Assembly: GCF_900996245.1 (NCBI RefSeq)
Contig: NZ_CAAJGK010000041.1
Span: forward strand, 186,001 to 250,000
Direction: 5' to 3'
Origin: Paraburkholderia sp. BCC1886
Lineage (GTDB): Bacteria > Pseudomonadota > Gammaproteobacteria > Burkholderiales > Burkholderiaceae
Length of the DNA: 64,000 bases
Positions 27,347 through 36,601 of the stretch are shown here, piece by piece (the stretch's first letter is position 1; the number at the start of each line of letters is the position of its first letter). The notes beneath the pieces are model-generated. The model had not been told where the DNA came from. It worked only from the letters and a program-made list of their open reading frames with translations, and did not search any database. The position numbers were made by a program, and so were the translations under genes.

Positions 27347-28288
27347 TCACCCACGTTTGCCGCGTCCCGTGGCCTGCGTCTCGCGGTCCCAGCGCTCGAG
27401 CCACGGCACGATGAACTCCGCGAACCCATCGGCGGGCGGCGACAAAGCACGTTCGGTGGAGCGATACACGCAGACTTCGCGAATGGTTTCGGGGTCGACG
27501 ATTCGCTTCATTACCAGCCCGAAAAGCCTCGCAAGCGGGGCGACGTAAGCCGGCGACAGCGTGATCGCCAGCCCCTGCGACGCAATGCCGAACGCCGTGG
27601 TGACGTTGTCCACGACCTCGACCGGAATGATGCGGGCGTCCGCCGGCAGGTCGGCGAGCATCTGCTCGACCGCGCGCTCGTGGTCGCGGCCGGTGGCGAT
27701 CACCGGCACGTCGCGCAGATGTTGCCATAGCAGGCGGCGCTTGCCGGCGAGCGGATGCGTCGGCGCGCACCACATTACCCACGGACTCGCGAACGCCGGG
27801 TCGCTACGGACCCGCGCGCCGGTTTGCCGGTTCGGACCGATGGCCAGATCGACGTCGCCGTTTTCCACCCGTTCCACCAGTTGCTCGACGATCGTGTCGC
27901 ACAGACGCACGACCACCTTCGGTTTGTCGCGCGCGTATTCGGCGATGGCGGCGGGCAGCGCGGTGGCGGCGAGCACCAGCGGCGCACCGACGCGCACGAT
28001 GCCGGCCGCGCGATTGCGGATGTCGTCGGCGGACTGGGCGGCCGCGCGTACATAGCGCAACACGGATTCCGCCGACGACAAAAAATCCTGACCCGCGCTC
28101 GACAGATCGACGCGCCGCGTCGTCCGGTCGAACAGCCGGAAGCCGAGTTCCGTTTCGAGGTCCGCCAGCAACTGGCTGACTGCGGACGACGTAAGCCCAA
28201 GCCGCTCCGCCGCGGCGCCGATGCTGTGAAGATCGACGATGGCGAGGAACGCTTCGAACTGTCGGATGGTGATGCGTGTGAGCGGCAT
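27347..28288 (-). CDS. LysR-type regulator divergent from the aldolase operon
   Basis: This 313-residue LysR protein has the N-terminal helix-turn-helix (ITIRQFEAFLAIVDL, LTSSAVSQLLADLE) and a PBP2-type effector domain. It is divergent from the class II aldolase and ketopantoate-reductase-like genes at 28435-30245, which it probably regulates; the 146-base spacer is AT-rich and suits both promoters. Its 3' end meets that of the LuxR gene. The effector is unknown. Confidence 0.88.
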   Translation of the reverse strand: MPLTRITIRQFEAFLAIVDLHSIGAAAERLGLTSSAVSQLLADLETELGFRLFDRTTRRVDLSSAGQDFLSSAESVLRYVRAAAQSADDIRNRAAGIVRVGAPLVLAATALPAAIAEYARDKPKVVVRLCDTIVEQLVERVENGDVDLAIGPNRQTGARVRSDPAFASPWVMWCAPTHPLAGKRRLLWQHLRDVPVIATGRDHERAVEQMLADLPADARIIPVEVVDNVTTAFGIASQGLAITLSPAYVAPLARLFGLVMKRIVDPETIREVCVYRSTERALSPPADGFAEFIVPWLERWDRETQATGRGKRG

Positions 28289-28434
28289 GCGCTGATTCTA
28301 AAGAAAAACTTAAGAATCGTAAAAAATAGATTGATTGTGCCAGGGGCGCGGCGGGTCGAGACTGTCGGTCAGCCTCGAAAACGGTTACAGCACTGCGCCA
28401 ACATCACAACAACACCACGACAACGGAGACTTCG

Positions 28435-29226
28435 ATGAGCACCCTCGACAAAGCACCGGTCCACCCGGCGACCCCCACCGCGATGCACCCCGACGAATGG
28501 CATGCGCGAGTGCAACTGGCCGCCTGCTACCGCATTTTCGACATGCTCGGCTGGACCGAGATGATCTACAACCACATCACCCTGCGCGTGCCGCCGAGCG
28601 TCGCCGGCGACGAGCGGCACTTTCTGATCAATCCGTTTGGCCTGCATTACAGCGAGGTGACGGCGAGCAATCTCGTCAAGATCGACTCGCAAGGTCGCGT
28701 ACTGGACGGCTCGCCCCATCCGGTCAATCCGGCCGGCTTCGTCGTGCACGCGGCGATTCACGAAGGCCTGCCCGACGCGCATTGCGTGATGCATACCCAC
28801 ACCACGGCCGGCGTGGCGGTCGCGTGTCTCGAAGACGGTTTGCAGCAGACCAACTTCTACAGCGCGCAGTTGCACGATCGCATCGCGTATCACGACTTCG
28901 AAGGCATCACCGTGCATGCGGAAGAAGGGCCGCGCCTGCTCGCCCATATCGGCGACAAACAGGCGGTGATTCTGCGCAATCATGGTCTGCTTGCGTGGGG
29001 TCACACGTTGGCGCAAACTTTCGCGGTTTTGTGGACGCTCAATCGCGCCTGCGAGATTCAGGTGGCGACGTTTGCGATGGGCCGTGCGCGAACGGTGCCG
29101 GAAGACGTGGCAATTCGCTGTTCGCGCGATTCGTTGCAGTTCGGTCCGCGCCACGGCGGCGGTCAGGATGTGTTCGATGCGCTGGTCCGCAAGGTCGATC
29201 GCCTCGACGCGAGCTACAAAGAATAA
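28435..29226 (+). CDS. Class II aldolase/adducin family protein
   Basis: This 263-residue protein has the zinc ligands His120 and His122 in HTHTTAG and His183 in RNHGLL, with the EMIYNHITLRVP and NPFGLHYSEVTASNL segments of the family. Relatives include L-fuculose-phosphate aldolase, L-ribulose-phosphate epimerase and adducin-like decarboxylases; the absence of a kinase gene nearby argues against a simple sugar-phosphate pathway, so the substrate is open. It is the first gene of a two-gene unit with the oxidoreductase 35 bases downstream. Confidence 0.85.
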   Translation: MSTLDKAPVHPATPTAMHPDEWHARVQLAACYRIFDMLGWTEMIYNHITLRVPPSVAGDERHFLINPFGLHYSEVTASNLVKIDSQGRVLDGSPHPVNPAGFVVHAAIHEGLPDAHCVMHTHTTAGVAVACLEDGLQQTNFYSAQLHDRIAYHDFEGITVHAEEGPRLLAHIGDKQAVILRNHGLLAWGHTLAQTFAVLWTLNRACEIQVATFAMGRARTVPEDVAIRCSRDSLQFGPRHGGGQDVFDALVRKVDRLDASYKE

Positions 29227-29261
29227 CCCGCACCCAAAAAGATTCAGGCAAGGATGACTCG

Positions 29262-30245
29262 ATGAAAATAGCACTCTACGGCGCCGGCGCGATCGGTGGC
29301 TGGATGGGCGTGAAGCTGTCGCAGGCAGGCCACGAGGTCAGCGTGATCGCGCGCGGCGCGACGCTCGCGGCGTTGCGCCAGGACGGCCTGCGGTTGATCG
29401 AAGGAGAAGAGACGCATACGGTGCAGGTCACGGCGAGCGATCGGCCCGCCGACCTCGGTGTGCAGGACCTCGTTGTGATTGCCGTCAAGGCGCCGGCGAT
29501 GGCCTCGGTGGCCGCGCAGATCGCGCCGTTGCTCGACCCGCAGACTCTTGTACTGACCGCGATGAACGGTGTGCCGTGGTGGTTCTGCGAAGGGCTCGGC
29601 GGCGAGTTCGCAGGCAGGCGGCTCAAGACGGTCGACCCCGAAGGCGCGCTGGCCGCCGCGATTCCTGCCGGGCAGACCGTAGGCTGCGTCGTGCATGCGA
29701 GTTGCCTCGTCGAAGCGCCCGGCGTGATCCGGCATCACCAGGGCTATGGCCTGATCGTCGGTGCGGCCGACGGCCGGCCTGCCGAGCGCGTTGCCGCGCT
29801 CACCGCTGCGCTTACCGCTGCCGGATTCAATGCGACGCAATCGGCACAGATTCAGCGCGACGTCTGGTACAAGCTGTGGGGCAACATGACGATGAACCCG
29901 GTCAGCGCCATCACCGGCGCGACGACCGACCGGATACTGAACGATCCGCTGCTGCGCGAATTCGTCACGCGCATCATGCTGGAGGCGAAAGACATCGGTG
30001 CGCGCTTCGGCATTGCAATTGACCAGGCGCCCGAGGATCGTCATGCCGTCACGCTCAAATTAGGCGCGATGAAAACCTCGATGTTGCAGGACGTGCAGGC
30101 GGGCAAGGCCGTCGAACTCGATGCGCTGGTGGCCGCGGTGCGCGAACTCGGCCAGATCACCGGCGTGCCGACGCCGAACACGGACGCGCTGCTGGGTCTC
30201 GCGCGTTTGCATGCCAGTACGTTGGGCTTGTATCCGCAGCAGTGA
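29262..30245 (+). CDS. Ketopantoate reductase (PanE/ApbA)-like oxidoreductase
   Basis: This 327-residue protein begins with the Rossmann motif ALYGAGAIGGWMG (GxGxxG) for NADP(H), then the 2-dehydropantoate reductase C-terminal helical domain (IQRDVWYKLWGNMTMNPVSAITGAT). It matches the PanE/ApbA superfamily that reduces 2-keto acids. Pairing with a class II aldolase under a LysR gene suggests a catabolic role rather than pantothenate synthesis. ATG 29262 follows AAGGA; the longer frame from 28335 reads across the aldolase and is not real. Confidence 0.85.
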   Translation: MKIALYGAGAIGGWMGVKLSQAGHEVSVIARGATLAALRQDGLRLIEGEETHTVQVTASDRPADLGVQDLVVIAVKAPAMASVAAQIAPLLDPQTLVLTAMNGVPWWFCEGLGGEFAGRRLKTVDPEGALAAAIPAGQTVGCVVHASCLVEAPGVIRHHQGYGLIVGAADGRPAERVAALTAALTAAGFNATQSAQIQRDVWYKLWGNMTMNPVSAITGATTDRILNDPLLREFVTRIMLEAKDIGARFGIAIDQAPEDRHAVTLKLGAMKTSMLQDVQAGKAVELDALVAAVRELGQITGVPTPNTDALLGLARLHASTLGLYPQQ

Positions 30246-30258
30246 CGACGCGTGAGAC

Positions 30259-30299
30259 GTAAAAGCCGCCGTGCATAGTTAGCGCGGCGGCTTTTTTAC
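30259..30299. terminator. Bidirectional terminator after the reductase gene
   Basis: AAAAGCCGCCG (30261-30271) pairs with CGGCGGCTTTT (30285-30295) around a 13-base loop and ends in a T run to 30297. On the minus strand the A run gives a matching T tract, so it can also end the DUF2783 gene, whose stop is at 30296. Confidence 0.88.
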
Positions 30300-30481
30300 G
30301 CCTGCGAGGGCGACGGCAAGCGCGCCGCTTCGATCAGCGTCAGCGCGCGTTGCGGATCGTCGAGTTCGGTCATGCAAAGCATCGCGAGGCGCGCGAGGTA
30401 CAGCGATGCCTGCGTTTCGCCTTCGCCCGTCAGAGTCTTGCACAGCGTCGTGTAGACGACGTCGAGATCGCTATCGGTCAT
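30296..30481 (-). CDS. Small DUF2783-type protein linked to the MhpA-like monooxygenase
   Basis: This 61-residue acidic helical protein (MTDSDLDVVYTTLCKTL, then ARLAMLCMTELDDPQRALTLIEAAR) matches DUF2783, small proteins typically encoded directly after an FAD-dependent 3-hydroxyphenylpropionate-type hydroxylase. Here its ATG is 20 bases past that gene's stop, with AAGGAAAAG before it. The function is unknown; an accessory role to the flavoenzyme is guessed from synteny alone. Confidence 0.72.
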   Translation of the reverse strand: MTDSDLDVVYTTLCKTLTGEGETQASLYLARLAMLCMTELDDPQRALTLIEAARLPSPSQA

Positions 30482-30501
30482 GGTCGACTTTTCCTTTTGC
30501 A

Positions 30502-32247
30502 TTAGTTCGTCAGGCTGGCTTCGATCGCGCTTTGCACGTCCCGCGCACGGCCGTTGCGCCAGCGAGCCAGCACATGACCATCCGGGCGGATCAGATAGAC
30601 GGTGCCGGGTTGGGCGTCGAGCATTGCATGCAGATGGCCGTGAGTGTCATAGGCATGCGGGCGGGCGATGGTGGCCTTACCCGGCTCCCCAGGCTCAGTC
30701 AGCGTGATGGCCTGGAATGCAATCCGCCGGTCCTCCAGCGACGCCTGGAGTGCATGCCATGCGTCGTGCTGCGTCGCGTCTTCGCCGAAACACAGTGCGG
30801 TAAAGCAGGGGCCGAGCAGATCGGTCAGGTGAATGCCACGCTTCGTGTCGCCGTCGATCTTCGTCAGACGGCATTCCGGCAGCACCGTGCCGGGTGCGGG
30901 CCCGCGCGCGAATTCCGCCGACGCCTGCTGCGCGACCCGGTTCAGCGGTGACTCGCGATACGCGATTGCATGCGTTTGCCGCGGGTTGATTAGCGGACGG
31001 ACCTTCGGGTGATCGATGGCGAGGCCAAGCACCGCGCGTCGCATCAGGTCGAACGCGAACGACGGCGGCGCCATGAATTCCGTGCTCTTCATGCCGTAGC
31101 CGAGATTCTCGCGCGCCGCGAAGACACGCTCGTCGCTATAGCTGTCGAGCAGCCGCGCCGACGCCGTGCCGTTGACCACGGCGCCGAGTTTCCAGCCGAG
31201 GTTGTCGGCGTCGTCGATACCGGAATTCGCACCGCGCACGCCGAAAATCGGCACGAGATGCGCGGCGTCGCCGGCGAACAGTACCGGGCCATGCCGATAG
31301 CGCTCCAGTGTCAGCGCGTTGGCCTTGTACACGGTGATCCAGATCGGCGACCACGTGCCGGTTTCGCCCATCGAGTCCAGCAGGTTTTGCACGCGCGGCA
31401 TCACGTTCTCAGGAAGGATTGCCGCGTCGGCATCTTCGTCGTCGCGTAGCTGGTAGTCGATGCGCCACACGTTGTCCGGCTGCTTGTGTACCAGAACCGT
31501 GGAACCGGGATTGGACGGCGGGTCGAAGTACGCGAGTCGCTCGGTCGGGCGCTCGCTGTTCAGCGCAATATCCACGATGACATAGCGGCCTTCGTAAGTC
31601 GTGCCGGTGAGCTTGAGTCCAAGCGCGTCGCGAATCGTGCTGCGGCCGCCGTCGCAGGCAATCACCCAGTCGGCGTGCATGCGCCACGTGGTGTCGCCGG
31701 TGCTCAGCGTCAGGGTGGTGGGGCTCGGGTCTTGTGTTGCGTTCGCGGCGTGCGGTTGCGCGACATCGATTGCGGTGACACGGGTTTGCCAGCGGATCTC
31801 GATCAGATCGCCATGCCGTTCCACTTCGTCGAGCAGCAACTGTTCGATCTGGTATTGCGCGATGTTGATCATCGGCGGGAGCGACTGCTCGTCGTCCTGA
31901 TGCATCGCGAAGCGGAACACCTCCACGTCACGGTAGAAACTGCGGCCGCCGGTCCACGGCAGACCTTTCTGTAAAAACCCGTCGACCACGCCGAGGCGTT
32001 TGAAAATCTCCAGACTGCGCCGCGAAATGCAGATGGCGCGGCTGCCGGTGCACACACCGTCGTCGGCTTCGATGAGCACCGAGCGCACGCCTTGACGTGC
32101 CAGCGCAAGCGCGGCGGTCAACCCGACCGGGCCGCCGCCGACGATCGCCACGGCACGCCGCACGGGGTCGCTGCCGTCGACGAGCGGCGGCACCGTGCCG
32201 TCGTGTTGGACCGCTGAGAACGGATAGGGGGCAAAGCGGGCGCTCAT
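30502..32247 (-). CDS. FAD-dependent aromatic monooxygenase, MhpA/PheA-TfdB-like
   Basis: This 581-residue class A flavoprotein hydroxylase has the FAD motif IVGGGPVGLTAAL (about residues 34-46), the CDGGRS (DG) motif near 207, the second FAD motif GPVLFAGDAAHLVPIFGVRGANSG (shown as ends), and a C-terminal thioredoxin-like domain (about 420-580). Such enzymes hydroxylate phenols or phenolic acids ortho to the hydroxyl using NAD(P)H and O2; the substrate is not fixed by the motifs. ATG 32247 has GGAG 8 bases upstream; the frame opens earlier at 32595. It is followed by the DUF2783 gene in one unit. Confidence 0.88.
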   Translation of the reverse strand: MSARFAPYPFSAVQHDGTVPPLVDGSDPVRRAVAIVGGGPVGLTAALALARQGVRSVLIEADDGVCTGSRAICISRRSLEIFKRLGVVDGFLQKGLPWTGGRSFYRDVEVFRFAMHQDDEQSLPPMINIAQYQIEQLLLDEVERHGDLIEIRWQTRVTAIDVAQPHAANATQDPSPTTLTLSTGDTTWRMHADWVIACDGGRSTIRDALGLKLTGTTYEGRYVIVDIALNSERPTERLAYFDPPSNPGSTVLVHKQPDNVWRIDYQLRDDEDADAAILPENVMPRVQNLLDSMGETGTWSPIWITVYKANALTLERYRHGPVLFAGDAAHLVPIFGVRGANSGIDDADNLGWKLGAVVNGTASARLLDSYSDERVFAARENLGYGMKSTEFMAPPSFAFDLMRRAVLGLAIDHPKVRPLINPRQTHAIAYRESPLNRVAQQASAEFARGPAPGTVLPECRLTKIDGDTKRGIHLTDLLGPCFTALCFGEDATQHDAWHALQASLEDRRIAFQAITLTEPGEPGKATIARPHAYDTHGHLHAMLDAQPGTVYLIRPDGHVLARWRNGRARDVQSAIEASLTN

Positions 32248-32443
32248 GCGTGTCTCCGATAGTTGTCTGCCGATGGCCCGTCGCATTACGCAGAAAGCGC
32301 GCTGAAGGCAACGATTCGTTAGCGAAGTATGCAGCAGGGTGAACGCCGGCTTGTCCTCATTTTGGGTACAGCGTGCGTGGGGTTGCGCAGTGATTGGATG
32401 GGCGGACGAGCGACCGCGGCGGCGACCACAAGCGCCGTCGCCT

Positions 32444-33421
32444 TCAGGCCGTGGGACGCTCCGGCACGGCCGCGCCGTATGGCATGCCGTTTGTCTTCGC
32501 CGACGTGGTGAGCCGTTCGGCATTGGTGCGAAACCAGTGCACGGAAAAGTCGACGAACGAGCGCGTTTTAGCCGAGATATGGCGCCGGTCGGCATACACG
32601 ATGGCCAGCTCCTTCTCGGCGTTGATGATGCGGTAGTCGCCGAGCACCGGCACGAGATGACCGTTGCGCAAGTCGTCCATGACCTGGTTTTCGGGCAGCA
32701 CCGCGACGCCCATGCCGGCGAGCGCGGCGTAGCGCAGCATCAAGGCATTGTTCACCGCGAACGAGGCTTCGAGCGTCAGTCGCGTTTCCAGCGTTTCCGG
32801 CGAAACGAAGGTCCAGTCGCATTCGTGCGAGGTGGCGTTGAGCGCCAGAATCTTGTGCGAGACCAGGTCCATGGGCCGCGTGGGCGTACCTTTCGCTTCG
32901 AGGTAGCCGGGCGACGCGACCGCAATGGGGCGCACGCTCAGCAGCGAGCGCTTGATGAGCGTCGTACCGCTGATCTGCCTGGGCAGCACGATGCCGACGT
33001 CGAAGCCTTCGCGCACGAAGTCGACATGCTGATGCAGCAGCGTGAGCGAGAGTTTGACGTTGGGATACTGCTGCAGGTACTGCTGCAGCAAGGGCGTGAG
33101 ACTGGATAGCGAGAACGACGCGCCGGCCGCCACGCGCAGCGTGCCGGAGGGTTCGGTCGCGCCACGAATCGCGACCGTTTCGATCTCTTCGATTTCGTCC
33201 AGGATGTTGCGACAGCCCTTCGCGTAGATTTGCCCCTCCTCGGTGAGCGACAGGCAGCGCGTATTGCGATTGACGAGCCGGGTGTTGAGGTGCGCCTCCA
33301 GCTGCTCGAGGTAGCGCGTGACCATGGCATTCGAAATGCCGAGGTTGCTGGCGGCATGACCGAACGACATGGTTTCCGCGATATTAAGAAATACTCGCAT
33401 TGCCTGAATCTGATTCATCAT
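32444..33421 (-). CDS. LysR-type regulator upstream of the monooxygenase
   Basis: This 325-residue LysR protein has the N-terminal helix-turn-helix (IQAMRVFLNIAETMSFGHAASNLGISNAMVTRYLEQLE, residues 5-42, ends quoted) and a substrate-binding domain. The start is ATG 33421 with an in-frame ATG three bases on. It lies on the same strand as the monooxygenase, 196 bases upstream, and divergent from the porin gene, so it may act on either. The group resembles CrgA/DsdC-type regulators with no known effector. Confidence 0.86.
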   Translation of the reverse strand: MMNQIQAMRVFLNIAETMSFGHAASNLGISNAMVTRYLEQLEAHLNTRLVNRNTRCLSLTEEGQIYAKGCRNILDEIEEIETVAIRGATEPSGTLRVAAGASFSLSSLTPLLQQYLQQYPNVKLSLTLLHQHVDFVREGFDVGIVLPRQISGTTLIKRSLLSVRPIAVASPGYLEAKGTPTRPMDLVSHKILALNATSHECDWTFVSPETLETRLTLEASFAVNNALMLRYAALAGMGVAVLPENQVMDDLRNGHLVPVLGDYRIINAEKELAIVYADRRHISAKTRSFVDFSVHWFRTNAERLTTSAKTNGMPYGAAVPERPTA

Positions 33422-33890
33422 TTCACCATTAACGAGAAAGGATAGCTTTATTGATCTTGATAATGCCGGCGCGAGTGATAGGCGTCCGCTTGGTTCGATT
33501 TTATCCTGGGATGAATATCAATAAGTCTTATTAATTGGGGCCAGGGTATCGACAAATCTTTCTCAAAAATAGACGGCAATTTGTCCTGTGGGGCCACCAC
33601 AACGTTCACGTTGACCATTTCCTGCGGAATTGTCGGACATGCTGTTGGGCAAAGGCTGAGCCCATCGGCGCCACCGTGATCCAATGCGCTGTCTTAATAA
33701 AAATCAAAAATAGTTTTGCATATTTAATGGCGATTTTATAAACGGCGTCGCATCTAGAATTTGGCCTGCACATAAGTCTCGTATTCCACGCTGGATCAAA
33801 TGGAAATTGAGTGGGTGCAATGATGGTTTCGGCAAATGGTCGAGCAAATTCAGCCAACCCCGTTTTACGATTCAACGCCAAGGTATTCCT
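33422..33890. other. 469-base AT-rich intergenic region upstream of the porin gene
   Basis: This stretch is far richer in A+T than its neighbours. A 78-residue minus-strand frame (33448-33684) lacks a ribosome site, a plausible composition or a recognised family and is not called. Repeated GGGGCCA/TGGGGCCACC segments near 33537 and 33590 and a TAGAAT box near 33755 are the only visible elements; the last could be the porin -10. It should hold the LysR and porin promoters. Confidence 0.5.
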
Positions 33891-35063
33891 ATGAAAAAAA
33901 TCATTACTGCAACCGCCGTATCCGCCACTTTCGCGACGCTCGCAGTCCCGGCCCACGCGCAGAGCAGCGTAACGCTGTACGGCATCGTCGACGCGGGGCT
34001 CACTTACGTGAGCAATCAGGTCAGCCGCGAGTCGCAGGTCACCCCCGACGGCCGGATTACGGGCGGCAAGGCAGTGTTCGGCATGACGGGCGGCAACGTG
34101 CAGTCGAGCCGCTGGGGCCTCCGCGGTGCCGAAGACCTGGGCGGCGGAATGAAGGCGGTCTTCAACCTCGAAAGCGGCTTCAATATCACGAACGGCAGTC
34201 AGGCGCAGAAGAACACGCTGTTCAACCGTCAAGCCTACGTCGGTCTGTCCAACGAGTTCGGCACGATCTCGCTGGGCCGCCAGTACGACTCCGTGGTGGA
34301 CTATCTGAGCCCGCTGTCGGCTACCGGTAGCTGGGGCGGCACTTACTTCGGCCACCCGGGCGACAACGACAACCTCAACGCGTCGATCAGCGTCAATAAC
34401 TCGGTCAAGTTCCAGAGCGCGAATTACGCGGGCCTGTCGTTCAGCGGCCTCTATGGTTTTTCGAATCAGGCCGGCTTCGCGGACAACCGCGCGTACAGTG
34501 CCGGCGCCGGCTACAAGGCGGGCGGTCTGCAACTGGGTGCGGCCTATTCGCAGTACCAGGGCATGAACCTGAACCAGACTTCGGGCGCGATCCAGGGCGG
34601 CACGTTCGCCGCGTCGTCGTTGAGCGGCGTGCAGAACCAGCGCACGTGGGGTCTCGGCGGCAGCTATGCGTTCGGCCCGGTCGTGCTCGGCACGGTGTTC
34701 ACGCAAAGCCGCTATCAGGATCAGCTCGCAGATATCTCGGTGCGCTACAACAACTACGAGGTCAACGCGCGTTACAACGTGACGCCGGAACTCGGTCTGG
34801 GAGCCGCCTACACGTACACGCAAGCACTGCGCGCGACGCCGGGCACCACCAACTCGGGCACGGGCGCGGCGCACTGGAACCAGTTCGGCCTGCAAGCCGA
34901 TTACGCGTTGTCGCGTCGCACGGACATCTATGCCGAATCGGTCGTCCAACTCGGCGCCAATAACGGCCGGGGTGTCAACGCGGTGCAGGTGAACGGTACC
35001 TCCGGCCCGTCCGCCTCCAGCAATCAGTACGTCGTGACGACGGGTATCCGTCACCGGTTCTGA
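33891..35063 (+). CDS. Gram-negative general porin (Burkholderia OpcP/Omp32-type)
   Basis: This 390-residue outer-membrane protein has a signal peptide with cleavage after AVPAHA (residue 23/24). The mature start QSSVTLYGIVDAGL, the SRWGLRGAEDLGGGMKA turn, and the C-terminal beta-strand ending in RHRF (terminal Phe for BAM recognition) are standard for betaproteobacterial trimeric porins. Small solutes and anions diffuse through such pores. ATG 33891 follows AAGG. The 84 bases before it stay open in frame but would precede the signal peptide. Confidence 0.95.
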   Translation: MKKIITATAVSATFATLAVPAHAQSSVTLYGIVDAGLTYVSNQVSRESQVTPDGRITGGKAVFGMTGGNVQSSRWGLRGAEDLGGGMKAVFNLESGFNITNGSQAQKNTLFNRQAYVGLSNEFGTISLGRQYDSVVDYLSPLSATGSWGGTYFGHPGDNDNLNASISVNNSVKFQSANYAGLSFSGLYGFSNQAGFADNRAYSAGAGYKAGGLQLGAAYSQYQGMNLNQTSGAIQGGTFAASSLSGVQNQRTWGLGGSYAFGPVVLGTVFTQSRYQDQLADISVRYNNYEVNARYNVTPELGLGAAYTYTQALRATPGTTNSGTGAAHWNQFGLQADYALSRRTDIYAESVVQLGANNGRGVNAVQVNGTSGPSASSNQYVVTTGIRHRF

Positions 35064-35109
35064 TTCTCGCGGTACCTGCTGCTTTTTTCTGGCAACGGCG
35101 GACGCATTC

Positions 35110-35138
35110 GCCTGCGCATTGGCCTGCGCATTGGCCTG
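35110..35138 (+). repeat. 12-bp tandem repeat in the porin-RND spacer
   Basis: GCCTGCGCATTG occurs twice in a row (35110-35121 and 35122-35133) followed by a partial copy. No function is evident. Confidence 0.6.
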
Positions 35139-35233
35139 GTCCTGTCCGACCCGCTGGCCACCAGCCGGGTCGGGCGGGCAACGCCAATACCGGGGCGGCG
35201 CCGGTTATCACTCAATCATTCGTTGGGGCATTC

Positions 35234-36583
35234 ATGTCAGTTTCGGTACTGGGGGGCATGATGCGCTCCTCGAATGTGCAGCGGCGCCGGCGCGATTCGT
35301 GGGCCGCCCGGCCTCGCCAGTGGGCGTGGTTTGTCGTCGTCGGCGCGCTGCTCGCGGGCTGTAGCAAATCGGGTGCGCCGCCCACGCCCCCGCCGGTCGA
35401 AGTCACGGTGCTCAGCATCGAGCAACGCGACACGCCCACGGAATTCGTCTTCACTGCCCAGACCCAAAGCTCGAGCGCGGTCGAAATCCGCGCCCGGGTA
35501 GACGGCTTTCTGGACAAGCGGATGTACACCGAAGGCCAGATCGTGCGTCAGGGGCAGACGCTCTTTCTGATGGACCCCAAACCCTTCGAAGCCGCGTTGC
35601 AAACCGCGCGGGGCGCACTGGCGCAACAACAGGCGCGGCTCGAAGTGGCGAAGTCGAATCTCGCGCGTGTCGAGCCGCTCGCCGCGCAGAACGCGCTGAG
35701 CAAAAAAGACCTCGACGACGCGCTCGGCAGCGAACACGAGGCACGCGCCGCGGTTATCGCCGCGCAAGGCCAGGTGCAGAGCGCACAACTCAACCTTGGC
35801 TATACCACGATCAAATCGCCGCTCGCCGGTCTGTCCAGCTACGCGCGGCAGCAGGAAGGCAGCTATGTCACGCCGGCCCAATCGGGTCTGCTGACCTACG
35901 TGTATCAGATGGACCCGATGTGGGTCGACTTCAGTATTTCCGAGAACGAGATGCTGCGTTTTCGCGATCAGGTCGCGAAGGGGCAACTGCGGTTTCCGCC
36001 GCGCGACGGATTCGACGTCACGCTGCAACTGGCCGATGGCTCGACTTTCCCCGCGCATGGCCGCATCGATTTCGCCAATCCGGTGTTCAGCACGGAGACC
36101 GGCACCTTCCTCGTGCGCGCAGTCGTCGCGAACGGCAACGGTACGCTGAAACCGGGGCAATTCGTGCGGGCGCGCGTGGCGGGTGCGATTCGGCCGAATG
36201 CCGTGATGGTTCCGCGCCGCGCGTTGCAGCAGGGCGCAAAAAGCCATTTCGTCTGGACGGTAGACGCGCAGAACAAGCCTCATCAACGCTACGTCGAAGT
36301 GGGCGAGTGGCAAGGCGACGACTGTTTCATTACCGAGGGTTTGCGGGCAGGAGAGCGCATCGTCGTAGACGGTGCCATGCGCGTGTCGCCGGTCGCCACG
36401 CTCAAGATCGCGAGCGGGCGCGAGCCCGGACCGCTTGCACAGAGCGCAGGCACAGGCGCAGATGCGACGGAGGGTGCACACGCCACCACGGACGCCACCA
36501 CGAACGCGACTTCGAACGCCACCACGAACGCCACCGCCAACGCATCCACGAACGCGGAAGCGAACGTCAAGCATAACGACTAG
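35234..36583 (+). CDS. RND efflux periplasmic adaptor lipoprotein (AcrA/MexA-like)
   Basis: This 449-residue protein has a lipobox LLAGC at residues 39-43, so it is anchored to the inner membrane by lipid. The HlyD-type fold follows: barrel-sandwich lipoyl halves (RARVDGFLDKRMYTEGQIVRQGQ; LGYTTIKSPLAGLSS), an alpha-hairpin (about 120-175) and a beta-barrel plus membrane-proximal domain. It joins the pump to the outer-membrane factor. The last 35 residues are an odd Asn-Ala-Thr repeat (NATTNATSNATTNATANAST) not found in AcrA. ATG 35234 has GGGG upstream; ATG 35258 and 35261 are also possible. First gene of the efflux operon. Confidence 0.92.
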   Translation: MSVSVLGGMMRSSNVQRRRRDSWAARPRQWAWFVVVGALLAGCSKSGAPPTPPPVEVTVLSIEQRDTPTEFVFTAQTQSSSAVEIRARVDGFLDKRMYTEGQIVRQGQTLFLMDPKPFEAALQTARGALAQQQARLEVAKSNLARVEPLAAQNALSKKDLDDALGSEHEARAAVIAAQGQVQSAQLNLGYTTIKSPLAGLSSYARQQEGSYVTPAQSGLLTYVYQMDPMWVDFSISENEMLRFRDQVAKGQLRFPPRDGFDVTLQLADGSTFPAHGRIDFANPVFSTETGTFLVRAVVANGNGTLKPGQFVRARVAGAIRPNAVMVPRRALQQGAKSHFVWTVDAQNKPHQRYVEVGEWQGDDCFITEGLRAGERIVVDGAMRVSPVATLKIASGREPGPLAQSAGTGADATEGAHATTDATTNATSNATTNATANASTNAEANVKHND

Positions 36584-36601
36584 GCCAGGGCGCACCGCCG
36601 C

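Noticed and set aside
33448..33684. 78-residue minus-strand open frame in the AT-rich region
   Set aside because: No ribosome site, no recognised family and atypical composition; more likely chance in a low-GC spacer.
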